From: Gammaproteobacteria bacterium
GTDB taxonomy: Bacteria > Pseudomonadota > Gammaproteobacteria > Steroidobacterales > Rariloculaceae
DNA length: 19,467 bases
NCBI GenBank assembly: GCA_017577365.1
Contig: PKRJ01000063.1
Coordinates: 1-19,467, forward strand
Direction of reading: 5' to 3'
A program made the translations under genes and the position numbers. The notes beneath the pieces are model-generated. The model ran no database searches, was not told the origin of the DNA, and worked only from the letters and a program-made list of their open reading frames with translations. Positions 1 to 7,195 of the stretch are shown here, in pieces (the stretch's first letter is position 1; each line of letters begins with the position of its first letter).

Positions 1-978
1 CGTCCAGCCGACCCCGAGCTTGCGAATCAGATGCGTCGTGATGAACATCTGCGTGATCAGCGTCGCGATCTGCGCGGCCATGTCGAATGCCGCGAAGCTG
101 CCGACGCGCTGGCTGAACGTGTCGGTGTTCTCGAGAATCACGTTCGCCTGCGTGAAGTAGATCAGCGTGTTCGACACGGCCATCAGCATGATGTAGCCGC
201 CGATGCCGATGAGATACGGCGATCGCGCGATCGCGGCCAAGCCGTCCCAGAACGAGCCGCCGATCTTCTCGCCTTTCGGGTTCTCGGCCGTCGGCCTGTC
301 GCTCCTGAGCCGCGAGTACTCGGACGCGACTGCCATCCGGTCGAGCGTGAGCATCGCGACGATCGCCGCGCCGAAGAACGCCGCGCCGACCAGCATCAGT
401 CCCGCCGGCAGATAGACCGAATCGGTCATGCCGCTGATCGTGTTCGTCGCCCAGCCGCCGACGATCGCGCCGAGCGTGCCGCCGATGCCGATGAACGCGA
501 ACATCCGCTTGCCCTGGTCGGAGTCGAACACGTCGACCATGAACGCCCAGAACAGCGCCTGGATGAACAGGTTGATCACGCTCAGCCAGACGTAATACGT
601 GTAGCCGACGCCGATCGAGACCGTCGTCTCGCTGTCCGTGCCGATCAGTCCGCCGCCCGCGGCCGCGTCCGCGATCAGAAGTCCCGCGAAGATCCCGAGG
701 CAGACGATCACGAACAGGTAGCCGATCGGAATGAACCGGCGCCGGTCGACACGGCTCACGACGTCGCCGAAGGCGAGCACGACCACGAGCGACACCACGA
801 GCGATCCGAGCCAGAGCATGTGAAGATCGTCCATGCCGCGCGATACGCCCATCGCTTCGCGCGTCGGACGAAGGAAGCCGTACCCGCAGAGCACGAAGAA
901 ATAGAACAGCGCCGCGGTCACGGCGAGCGGCACCTCACCGCGCTTGAAGTTCAGCAGCCGGCTAAACAGGTCCCTCAC
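1..978 (-). CDS. TLC/ADP-ATP-carrier-like MFS transporter, N-terminal part (runs off the window)
   Basis: An open frame of 326 codons starts at GTG 978 and runs off the left edge, so the C-terminus is missing. A GGGGAG ribosome site lies about 6 bases before the GTG, and no better in-frame start is visible upstream. The product is a polytopic membrane protein. A short cytoplasmic N-terminus (RDLFSRLLNFKRGE) is followed by helix 1, the motif GYGFLRPTREAMGV, and then at least six more hydrophobic segments, including GIGGTLGAIVGGW. The loop charges and the RPTREAMG motif resemble bacterial homologues of the ATP/ADP translocase (TLC) family in the major facilitator fold. Classical family members exchange nucleotides in obligate intracellular bacteria and plastids; the substrate of free-living homologues is generally unknown. 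It diverges from the EF-G-like gene. The family call is from recalled motifs, so a generic MFS carrier is the alternative. Confidence 0.72.
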   Translation of the reverse strand, partial: MRDLFSRLLNFKRGEVPLAVTAALFYFFVLCGYGFLRPTREAMGVSRGMDDLHMLWLGSLVVSLVVVLAFGDVVSRVDRRRFIPIGYLFVIVCLGIFAGLLIADAAAGGGLIGTDSETTVSIGVGYTYYVWLSVINLFIQALFWAFMVDVFDSDQGKRMFAFIGIGGTLGAIVGGWATNTISGMTDSVYLPAGLMLVGAAFFGAAIVAMLTLDRMAVASEYSRLRSDRPTAENPKGEKIGGSFWDGLAAIARSPYLIGIGGYIMLMAVSNTLIYFTQANVILENTDTFSQRVGSFAAFDMAAQIATLITQMFITTHLIRKLGVGWT

Positions 979-1008
979 GGGATGCTCCCCCAGATGGTCG
1001 AGCGACTG

Positions 1009-1014
1009 AGTATA
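1009..1014 (-). promoter_or_regulatory. possible -10 box for the transporter gene
   Basis: On the minus strand the hexamer reads TATACT, five of six matches to the sigma-70 -10 consensus. It lies about 30 bases upstream of the GTG start at 978, a normal leader distance. No convincing -35 hexamer is found 16-18 bases further upstream, so the call is tentative. Confidence 0.3.
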
Positions 1015-1029
1015 ACTGCGCGTCGACGC

Positions 1030-1050
1030 GGCCCGCGCGTCGAGCGGGCC
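1030..1050. repeat. perfect 7-bp GC hairpin in the divergent intergenic region
   Basis: GGCCCGC at 1030-1036 and GCGGGCC at 1044-1050 pair perfectly around a 7-base loop. The hairpin sits inside the 212-base gap (979-1190) between the divergent transporter and EF-G-like genes. It has no T-tract on either strand, so it is not a typical terminator. It could be an operator or a leader structure, but in DNA this GC-rich chance is possible. The rest of this gap holds no open frame that I support. Confidence 0.3.
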
Positions 1051-1190
1051 TCGGGCAGGCGTCTCCACGGACCGGTCGGTACGGCCGGCGAATCGCCCGA
1101 AGTTGTGCCAATCCCTCTCGATCTCGGTAGGATAGGACTCACGGGCGACGTCCTCGGCGGGACAACGAGACGAACTCTCGGGGGTGTTCC

Positions 1191-3251
1191 ATGGCGCAGA
1201 CGTACCGGGCCCACGATCCGGCCGATGTCCGCGACATCGCGCTCGTCGGCCACGCCGGATCGGGCAAGACGACGCTGATCGAGGCGCTGCTCGCGACGGC
1301 CGGCGCGATCGAATCGCCGGGCAGTGTCGCGAAAGGCACGACGGTCTGCGACTTCGCGGACCAGGAGAAGCGGCTCAAGCACTCGCTCGACGTCGCGGTC
1401 TGTCACCTCGAGCACGACGGCGTCCTCGTCAATCTGCTCGATACGCCCGGCTATCCCGATTTCGTCGGCCGCGCGCTCGCCGTGCTGCCCGCGGTCGACA
1501 CGGCCGCGGCGGTCGTCAACGCGCAGCTCGGCGTGGAGCTCGTGACGCGGCGCGTGATGCAGCGCGCGGCCGAGCGACGGCTCTGCCGTCTGATCATCGT
1601 CAACAAGATCGACGTGCCCGGCGTCGATCTCGAAGGCGTGCTCGAGCAGATCCGCGAGACCTTCGGCGCCCAATGCCTGCCGATCAATCTGCCGGCGCGC
1701 AACGGGCAGGCCGTCGCCGACTGCTTCTTCGAGCCGTCCGACGAGAAGCCGGATTTCTCCAGCATCGAGGCCGCGCATACCGAGATCAAGGAGCGGGTCA
1801 TCGAGCTCGACGACGAGCTGATGGAGCTCTATCTCGAGCAGGGCGCGGAGATCTCGCTCGAGCAGCTGCACGATCCGTTCGAGCGCGCGTTGCGGCGCGG
1901 CCACCTGATTCCCGTCTGCTTCGTCTCGGCCGAGACCGGCGCGGGCTTGCGACAGCTTTTGCGCGTCTTCACGCGGCTGATGCCGAGCCCGCTCGAGAGC
2001 AATCCGCCGGAATTCGTCGCGTCGGGCGACGACGGCAAGCGCGTGCCGATCGATCCGTCCGATCCGGACGCGCATTTCATCGGGCACGTCTTCAAGGTCA
2101 CGATCGACCCGTACGTCGGCCGGCTCGCGGCCTTCCGGGTCCACCAGGGCCGCATCCGCACCGGTGATCAGATCTTCGTCGGCGACCGGCGCAAGACCGT
2201 GAAGATCGCGCATCTCTATCGCATGCAGGGCAAGGAGCTCAGGGAGATTCCGCGCGCGGTCCCCGGCGAGCTCTGCGCCGTCGCGAAAATCGATCAGATC
2301 CATTTCGACGACGTGCTGCACTCGAGCCACGACGAGGACGAGGTGCGCCTCGTGCCGATCGGGTTGCCGCCGCCGATGTACGGCCTCGCGCTCGAGCCGA
2401 CGCAGACCGGGCAGGAGAAGAAGCTGTCGGACGCGCTGCACAAGATCACGGCGGAAGATCCGAGCCTCGTCGTCGAGCACGATGCGCAAGCGAACGAGAC
2501 CGTGCTGCGAGGCATGGGAGAGTTGCACCTGCGGCTCGTTCTAGAGCGCATCAAGGACGAGTTCGGGCTCGAGCTCAAGACCCGTCCGCCGAAGATCGCG
2601 TATCGCGAGACGGTCACGCGCAACGCGGAAGGCCATCATCGGCACAAGAAGCAGACCGGCGGCGCGGGTCAGTTCGGCGAGGTCTTTCTCCGCGTCGAGC
2701 CGCTGCCGCGCGGCACGGGATTCGAGTTCGCGAACGAGGTCGTCGGCGGCGCGATCCCGAGCCAGTACATCCCCGCCGTCGAGAAAGGCGTCCGCCAGGT
2801 ATTGGCCGAAGGCGCGATCGCGGGCTATCCGATCGTCGACGTGCGCGTCACCGTTTACGACGGCAAGCACCATCCGGTCGACTCGAAGGAGATCGCGTTC
2901 ATTCAGGCGGGCCGAAAGGCCTTCCTCGACGCGATCTCGAAGGCGGGCCCGATCGTGCTCGAGCCGATCGCGAAGCTCGAGATCACGGCCCCGAGCCACT
3001 GCGTCGGCGAGATCACGGGCCATCTCGCCGGGATTCGAGGCCGCATCAACGGCAATGACACGCTGCCCCGCGGGCAGTCGCGCATCACCGCCGAGGTCCC
3101 GCTCGCCGAGCTCGGCGAATATCAGACGACGCTGAAATCCCTGACCGGCGGCGAAGGCTCGTATACGATGGAGTTCGACCACTACGCGGTCGCCCCGTCG
3201 AACGTGCAGAAGCAGCTCGAGAGCCAGTTCCGGCCGGCGCACGAGGATTGA
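1191..3251 (+). CDS. elongation factor G-like translational GTPase (EF-G2 type)
   Basis: The 686-residue product has EF-G architecture. The GTPase domain carries P-loop GHAGSGKT (20-27), switch I region KGTTVCDF (about 48-55), DTPGYPDF (84-91) and NKID (138-141). An EF-Tu-like beta-barrel domain follows (about 290-390), then domains III, IV (with YDGKHHPVDSKEIAF) and V. The length is close to canonical EF-G (about 700). Two features mark it as the EF-G2/FusA2 paralogue rather than the essential EF-G. Position 88 is Tyr where translational GTPases carry the catalytic His of DTPGH, and switch I is not the usual RGITI form. No rpsL, rpsG or tuf gene adjoins it, unlike the canonical str operon. 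The start is ATG 1191, preceded by a GGGGG purine run 5-6 bases upstream. Its cellular role is unknown; a ribosome-associated accessory function is the family-based guess. Confidence 0.9.
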   Translation: MAQTYRAHDPADVRDIALVGHAGSGKTTLIEALLATAGAIESPGSVAKGTTVCDFADQEKRLKHSLDVAVCHLEHDGVLVNLLDTPGYPDFVGRALAVLPAVDTAAAVVNAQLGVELVTRRVMQRAAERRLCRLIIVNKIDVPGVDLEGVLEQIRETFGAQCLPINLPARNGQAVADCFFEPSDEKPDFSSIEAAHTEIKERVIELDDELMELYLEQGAEISLEQLHDPFERALRRGHLIPVCFVSAETGAGLRQLLRVFTRLMPSPLESNPPEFVASGDDGKRVPIDPSDPDAHFIGHVFKVTIDPYVGRLAAFRVHQGRIRTGDQIFVGDRRKTVKIAHLYRMQGKELREIPRAVPGELCAVAKIDQIHFDDVLHSSHDEDEVRLVPIGLPPPMYGLALEPTQTGQEKKLSDALHKITAEDPSLVVEHDAQANETVLRGMGELHLRLVLERIKDEFGLELKTRPPKIAYRETVTRNAEGHHRHKKQTGGAGQFGEVFLRVEPLPRGTGFEFANEVVGGAIPSQYIPAVEKGVRQVLAEGAIAGYPIVDVRVTVYDGKHHPVDSKEIAFIQAGRKAFLDAISKAGPIVLEPIAKLEITAPSHCVGEITGHLAGIRGRINGNDTLPRGQSRITAEVPLAELGEYQTTLKSLTGGEGSYTMEFDHYAVAPSNVQKQLESQFRPAHED

Positions 3252-3286
3252 GCGCACGGGAAGACGGGACCAGAAGAGCGGCACGC

Positions 3287-3331
3287 AACGGGGTCAGCCC
3301 CTTTCCTTCGAGGAAAGGGTCTGACCCCGTT
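3287..3331. repeat. near-perfect 20-bp inverted repeat, REP-like; may end EF-G-like transcription
   Basis: The arms are 3287-3306 and 3312-3331, separated by a 5-base loop TTCGA. They pair over 20 bases with a single mismatch. Each arm carries the core GGGGTCAG (plus-strand left arm) or CTGACCCC (right arm) next to CCTTTCC or GGAAAGG. It begins 36 bases after the EF-G-like stop and ends 47 bases before the next start. Only two Ts follow the stem, so it is a poor classical intrinsic terminator, although such a stable hairpin could stabilise or end the upstream mRNA. From memory, similar GGGGTCAGACCC palindromes recur as dispersed REP-like elements in proteobacterial genomes, but only one copy is visible here. 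Confidence 0.75.
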
Positions 3332-3378
3332 TCCTGTCGCCGCTCGAGCCTCGTATCCCGAGCTCTATCGCGTTTCCG

Positions 3379-6300
3379 ATGACGGACGGCTGGCATTTCT
3401 GGATCGATCGCGGCGGCACGTTCACCGACGTCGTCGCCTGCGACCCGACGGGGAACGTTCACTCGCTGAAGCTGCTGTCGGCGAATCCCGAGCACTACGA
3501 CGACGCAGCCGTCGAGGGCATTCGACGCCTGCTCGAGACCGTGCCGCCCGACGCGCGGCGCATCGCTTCCGTGCGCATGGGCACGACGGTCGCGACGAAC
3601 GCCCTGCTCGAGCGGCGCGGCGAGCCGACCGCGCTCGTCGTGACCGCGGGCCTTCGCGACGTGCTCCGGATCGGCACGCAGCAGCGCCCCGACCTGTTCG
3701 CGCTCGATATCCGTTTGCCCGCGATGCTCTACGAGCGCGTCATCGAGGCTCGCGAGCGCATCTCGGCGAACGGGGAGATCGTCGAGCCGCTCGATGAGCC
3801 GCGTCTCGCCGACGATCTCGAGCGCCTTCGCGAGGACGGCATCGACAGCGTCGCGATCGCGTTCCTGCACGGCTATCGATATCCGGAGCACGAGCGGCGC
3901 GCGGGAGAGATCGCGCGCAGGCTCGGCTTCGCGCAGGTTTCGCTGTCGCACGAGACGATCGCCGTGCAGAAGCTCGTGCCGCGCGGCGACACGACGCTCG
4001 TCGACGCATATCTGTCGCCCGTGCTTCGCCGCTACGTCGCATCGGTGCGCGCGGGGCTCGAGGCACTCCTCGGCGAGCCCGCGCCGCTCTGGTTCATGCA
4101 GAGTCACGGCGGCCTCGCGCGCGCCGACTTCTTCCGCGGCAAGGACAGCATTCTCTCGGGCCCCGCGGGCGGGGTGATCGGCATGGCGGCGACGGCGCGC
4201 GCGGCGGGCTTTCCGCGCGTGCTCGGCTTCGACATGGGCGGAACGTCGACCGACGTGTCGCTCTACGCCGGCGAGCTCGAGCGCACGTCGGAAGCCGAGG
4301 TCGCGGGCGTGCGCGTCGCGGCGCCGATGCTGCGGATCCATACGGTCGCCGCGGGCGGCGGATCCATCGTCGCGTTTCGCGGCGGCCGGCTCACGGTCGG
4401 CCCCGAGTCGGCCGGCGCGAGGCCGGGTCCCGCCTGCTATCGCAACGGCGGACCGCTGACGGTCACCGACGCGAACGTGCTGTTGGGCCGCATCCAGCCG
4501 GACTTCTTCCCCTCGACCTTCGGCGCGCGGGCGGACGAGCCGATCGACGTCGACGCGGTCAGGCGGGGCTTCGACGCGCTCGCGGCGGAGATCGCCGACG
4601 CGACCGGCACGCCGCAGCGCGCCGAAGCGATCGCCGAAGGCGCGATCCGCATCGCGGTCGAGCGCATGGCGAACGCGATCCGCCACATCTCGATCGAGCG
4701 CGGCCACGACGTCACCGACTTCACGCTCGCGAGCTTCGGCGGCGCGGGCGGTCAGCACGCCTGTCAGGTCGCCGACGCCCTCGGCATCGAGACGATCTTC
4801 GTTCATCCGCTCGCCGGGGTGCTGTCGGCGTACGGCATCGGGCTCGCCGAGCTTCGCGCGCTCCGGCGCCAAGGCGTCGAGCACCCGCTCGACGACGGCG
4901 CGCCGCCCGCTCTGGCCGAAACCTTCGCGCGCCTCGAGCACGAAGCACGAGCCGAGCTCGAGGCGCAGGGCGCAGCGCCGAGCGCGATTCGCGCGACGGC
5001 ACGCGCGGGCGTGAAAGTAGCGCGATCGGACACGCCGCTCACCGTGCCGTGGCCGCCGAACGCGACCGCGGCCGAGCTCCGCGCGGCCTTCGCCGACGCG
5101 CACCTGAAGCACTTCGGGTTCGCGGCCGAAGGCCCTCTCGTCGTCGAATGGATCGAGGTCGAATGCGCCGCCGCGAACGACGCACCGCGCGGCGGCGGCA
5201 ACGGAGACATGGTCAGCCGCGACTACGCCGATCCAGGTAGCGACGACCACGTGGATCCGGACAGCCGTGACTACGGCGATCCTGGCATGTCTGTGCTGTA
5301 TCGCCCCTTGCCGGAGCGTGCGCGGCAGGGAAGCCGCGCCCGCAGCCGCCATGGATGGCTTCACGGCGGTCCGGCAAGGGGCCATATAGCGCAGGCGTGC
5401 CCGCCACCGACCTCACCGCCGGAGCCGATCACCGTCCGCCCGATCTGGATCGAAGGCGCATGGCAAGACACGCCGATCTACCGACGCGAGACACTGCCGC
5501 CCGGCATCTCGATCGACGGCCCTGCGCTCCTAGTCGAGGAGCACGGCACGACCTACGTCGCGCCCGAATGGCGGGCGAGCGTTCGCCCCGAAGGCGAGCT
5601 CGTGCTCGAGCGGACGACGCCGCGCGCCGATCGCGAAGAGATCGAGACGCGCGCCGACCCGATCATGCTCGAGGTCTTCAACAACCTGTTCATGCACATC
5701 GCCGAGCAGATGGGCCTCGTGCTCGAGCACACCGCGCACTCGGTGAACATCAAGGAACGGCTCGACTTCTCGTGCGCGCTGTTCGACCGCTCGGGCGAGC
5801 TGATCGCCAACGCTCCGCACGTCCCGGTGCATCTCGGCTCGATGGGCGAGAGCGTGCGCACGATTCTCGCGCGCTTCGGCCCGCGCTTCGCGCCGGGCGA
5901 CGCGTTCATGCTGAATGCGCCCTACGACGGCGGCACGCATCTCCCGGACATCACCGTCGTCACGCCCGTCGTGAACGGTGCAGGCGAGCTCGAATTCGTC
6001 GTCGCGAGCCGAGCGCATCACGCCGATATCGGCGGGCGCACGCCGGGCTCGATGCCGCCCGACAGCCGCACGATCGACGACGAGGGCGTGCTGATCGAAG
6101 GCATGCGCATCGTCTCGGGCGGCCGCTTCCTCGAGGACGACGTGCGCTCGGTGCTTGCGAGCGGACCGTATCCCGCGCGCAATCCCGAGCAGAACATCGC
6201 CGATCTCAAGGCGCAGCTCGCGGCGAACGCACGCGGCGTCGAGCTGCTCGGCGAGCTCGTCGCCCGCTACGGACGCGGCGTCGTCCACGCGTACATGGGC

Positions 6301-7179
6301 CACGTGAAGCAGAATGCCGAGGCGTGCGTTCGCGACGCGATCGCAAGGCTCTCCGACGGCGAGCGCACGGTCGAGCTCGACGGCGGCGAACGGATCAGCG
6401 TCGCGGTGCGTATCGACCGCGAGCGCCGCGAGGCCGTGATCGATTTCGCGGGCACGTCGCCGACGAGCGCGTCGAACCTGAACGCGCCGCCCGCGATCGC
6501 GCGCGCGGTCGTTCTGTACGTGTTCCGAGCTCTCGTGCGCGAGCATATCCCGCTCAACGCCGGGTGCTTGAAGCCGTTGACGATCCTGTTGCCGCGGGAC
6601 AGCCTCGTCGATCCGCGCTATCCGGCGGCGGTCGTCGCCGGCAACGTCGAGACGTCGCAATGCATCGCGGACGCGCTCCTCGCCGCGCTCGGTGCGGCCG
6701 CTGCGTCTCAAGGCACGATGAACAACTTCACGTTCGGCAACGCGGCGCTCCAGTACTACGAGACGCTCTGCGGCGGCGCCGGCGCGGGCCCGGCGTTCGA
6801 CGGCGCGAGCGCCGTGCACACGCACATGACGAACTCGCGCCTCACGGACCCCGAGGTGCTCGAGTCGCGTTATCCGGTGCGCGTGCGCCGCTTCGAGATC
6901 CGACGAGGCTCGGGCGGCTCGGGACGGCATCGCGGCGGCGACGGCGTCGTTCGCGAGATCGAGTTCTTGGCGCCGATGCACGCGGCGATCCTGTCGAATC
7001 GCAGGCGCACCGTGCCCTTCGGCCTGGCCGGCGGCGGCGACGGTGCGCCGGGCCGCAACTACGTCGTGCGGCACAACGGAGAGATCGTCGAGCTCGGGCC
7101 GGTCGCGTCGATCGCCGTCGAGGCCGGCGACCGCTTCGTCATCGAGACGCCCGGCGGCGGCGGATACGGCGCGCCTTGA
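3379..7179 (+). CDS. fused HyuA-HyuB 5-oxoprolinase / hydantoinase
   Basis: This 1266-residue protein fuses both hydantoinase halves, as in eukaryotic 5-oxoprolinase. The HyuA half holds the ATP-binding start DRGGTFTDVV (10-19) and a second phosphate-binding segment GFDMGGTSTDVS (about 283-294). The HyuB half runs from about residue 752 (DPIMLEVFNNLFMHIAEQMG) to the typical glycine-rich end GGGGYG. Family members hydrolyse cyclic amides such as 5-oxo-L-proline (to glutamate) or N-methylhydantoins, using ATP. The fused form favours oxoprolinase but the sequence alone does not settle the substrate. The linker between the halves (about residues 610-680) contains an in-frame insertion of three 8-residue repeats plus an imperfect palindrome, which makes the protein longer than most bacterial fusions. 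The start ATG 3379 is chosen from the family N-terminus; no strong ribosome site is visible. It stops 16 bases before the convergent sheath gene. Confidence 0.93.
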   Translation: MTDGWHFWIDRGGTFTDVVACDPTGNVHSLKLLSANPEHYDDAAVEGIRRLLETVPPDARRIASVRMGTTVATNALLERRGEPTALVVTAGLRDVLRIGTQQRPDLFALDIRLPAMLYERVIEARERISANGEIVEPLDEPRLADDLERLREDGIDSVAIAFLHGYRYPEHERRAGEIARRLGFAQVSLSHETIAVQKLVPRGDTTLVDAYLSPVLRRYVASVRAGLEALLGEPAPLWFMQSHGGLARADFFRGKDSILSGPAGGVIGMAATARAAGFPRVLGFDMGGTSTDVSLYAGELERTSEAEVAGVRVAAPMLRIHTVAAGGGSIVAFRGGRLTVGPESAGARPGPACYRNGGPLTVTDANVLLGRIQPDFFPSTFGARADEPIDVDAVRRGFDALAAEIADATGTPQRAEAIAEGAIRIAVERMANAIRHISIERGHDVTDFTLASFGGAGGQHACQVADALGIETIFVHPLAGVLSAYGIGLAELRALRRQGVEHPLDDGAPPALAETFARLEHEARAELEAQGAAPSAIRATARAGVKVARSDTPLTVPWPPNATAAELRAAFADAHLKHFGFAAEGPLVVEWIEVECAAANDAPRGGGNGDMVSRDYADPGSDDHVDPDSRDYGDPGMSVLYRPLPERARQGSRARSRHGWLHGGPARGHIAQACPPPTSPPEPITVRPIWIEGAWQDTPIYRRETLPPGISIDGPALLVEEHGTTYVAPEWRASVRPEGELVLERTTPRADREEIETRADPIMLEVFNNLFMHIAEQMGLVLEHTAHSVNIKERLDFSCALFDRSGELIANAPHVPVHLGSMGESVRTILARFGPRFAPGDAFMLNAPYDGGTHLPDITVVTPVVNGAGELEFVVASRAHHADIGGRTPGSMPPDSRTIDDEGVLIEGMRIVSGGRFLEDDVRSVLASGPYPARNPEQNIADLKAQLAANARGVELLGELVARYGRGVVHAYMGHVKQNAEACVRDAIARLSDGERTVELDGGERISVAVRIDRERREAVIDFAGTSPTSASNLNAPPAIARAVVLYVFRALVREHIPLNAGCLKPLTILLPRDSLVDPRYPAAVVAGNVETSQCIADALLAALGAAAASQGTMNNFTFGNAALQYYETLCGGAGAGPAFDGASAVHTHMTNSRLTDPEVLESRYPVRVRRFEIRRGSGGSGRHRGGDGVVREIEFLAPMHAAILSNRRRTVPFGLAGGGDGAPGRNYVVRHNGEIVELGPVASIAVEAGDRFVIETPGGGGYGAP
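5214..5285 (+). repeat. three imperfect 24-bp tandem units inside the oxoprolinase gene
   Basis: Three consecutive 24-base units (5214-5237, 5238-5261, 5262-5285) encode, in frame, units close to SRDYADPG, SDDHVDPD and SRDYGDPG. Units 1 and 3 differ at only a few bases (CGCGACTACGCCGATCC versus CGTGACTACGGCGATCC). The middle unit is more diverged. Eight-codon periodicity keeps the host reading frame open. The block lies directly before the inverted repeat at 5292-5393 and is probably part of the same inserted element. Confidence 0.75.
5292..5393. repeat. imperfect palindromic element inserted in frame in the oxoprolinase linker
   Basis: The 24-base arms at 5292-5315 and 5370-5393 match as inverted repeats at 21 of 24 positions, with CCCCTTGCCGGA and TCCGGCAAGGGG at the inner ends. 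The 54-base interior itself holds smaller palindromes, such as GCCATGGATGGC. The encoded peptide (YRPLPERARQGSRARSRHG and onward) is arginine-rich and unlike either hydantoinase domain. The position between the HyuA and HyuB domains would tolerate extra residues. It looks like a small palindromic repeat that has become coding, comparable in concept to Rickettsia palindromic elements. Whether it is repeated elsewhere in the genome cannot be seen here. Confidence 0.7.
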
Positions 7180-7195
7180 GCGGCCTCGAGCGACT

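Noticed and set aside
975..2528. Long minus-strand open frame opposite the EF-G-like gene
   Set aside because: It is a shadow of the GTPase gene and lacks any recognisable motif.
3085..5385. Long open frame on the minus strand opposite the oxoprolinase
   Set aside because: It is Arg/Asp/Glu/Ala-rich shadow coding caused by high GC opposite a clear gene; it shows no family motifs.
7180..7195. Terminator between the convergent oxoprolinase and sheath genes
   Set aside because: Only 16 bases separate the stops, and no stem with a T-tract is visible on either strand.
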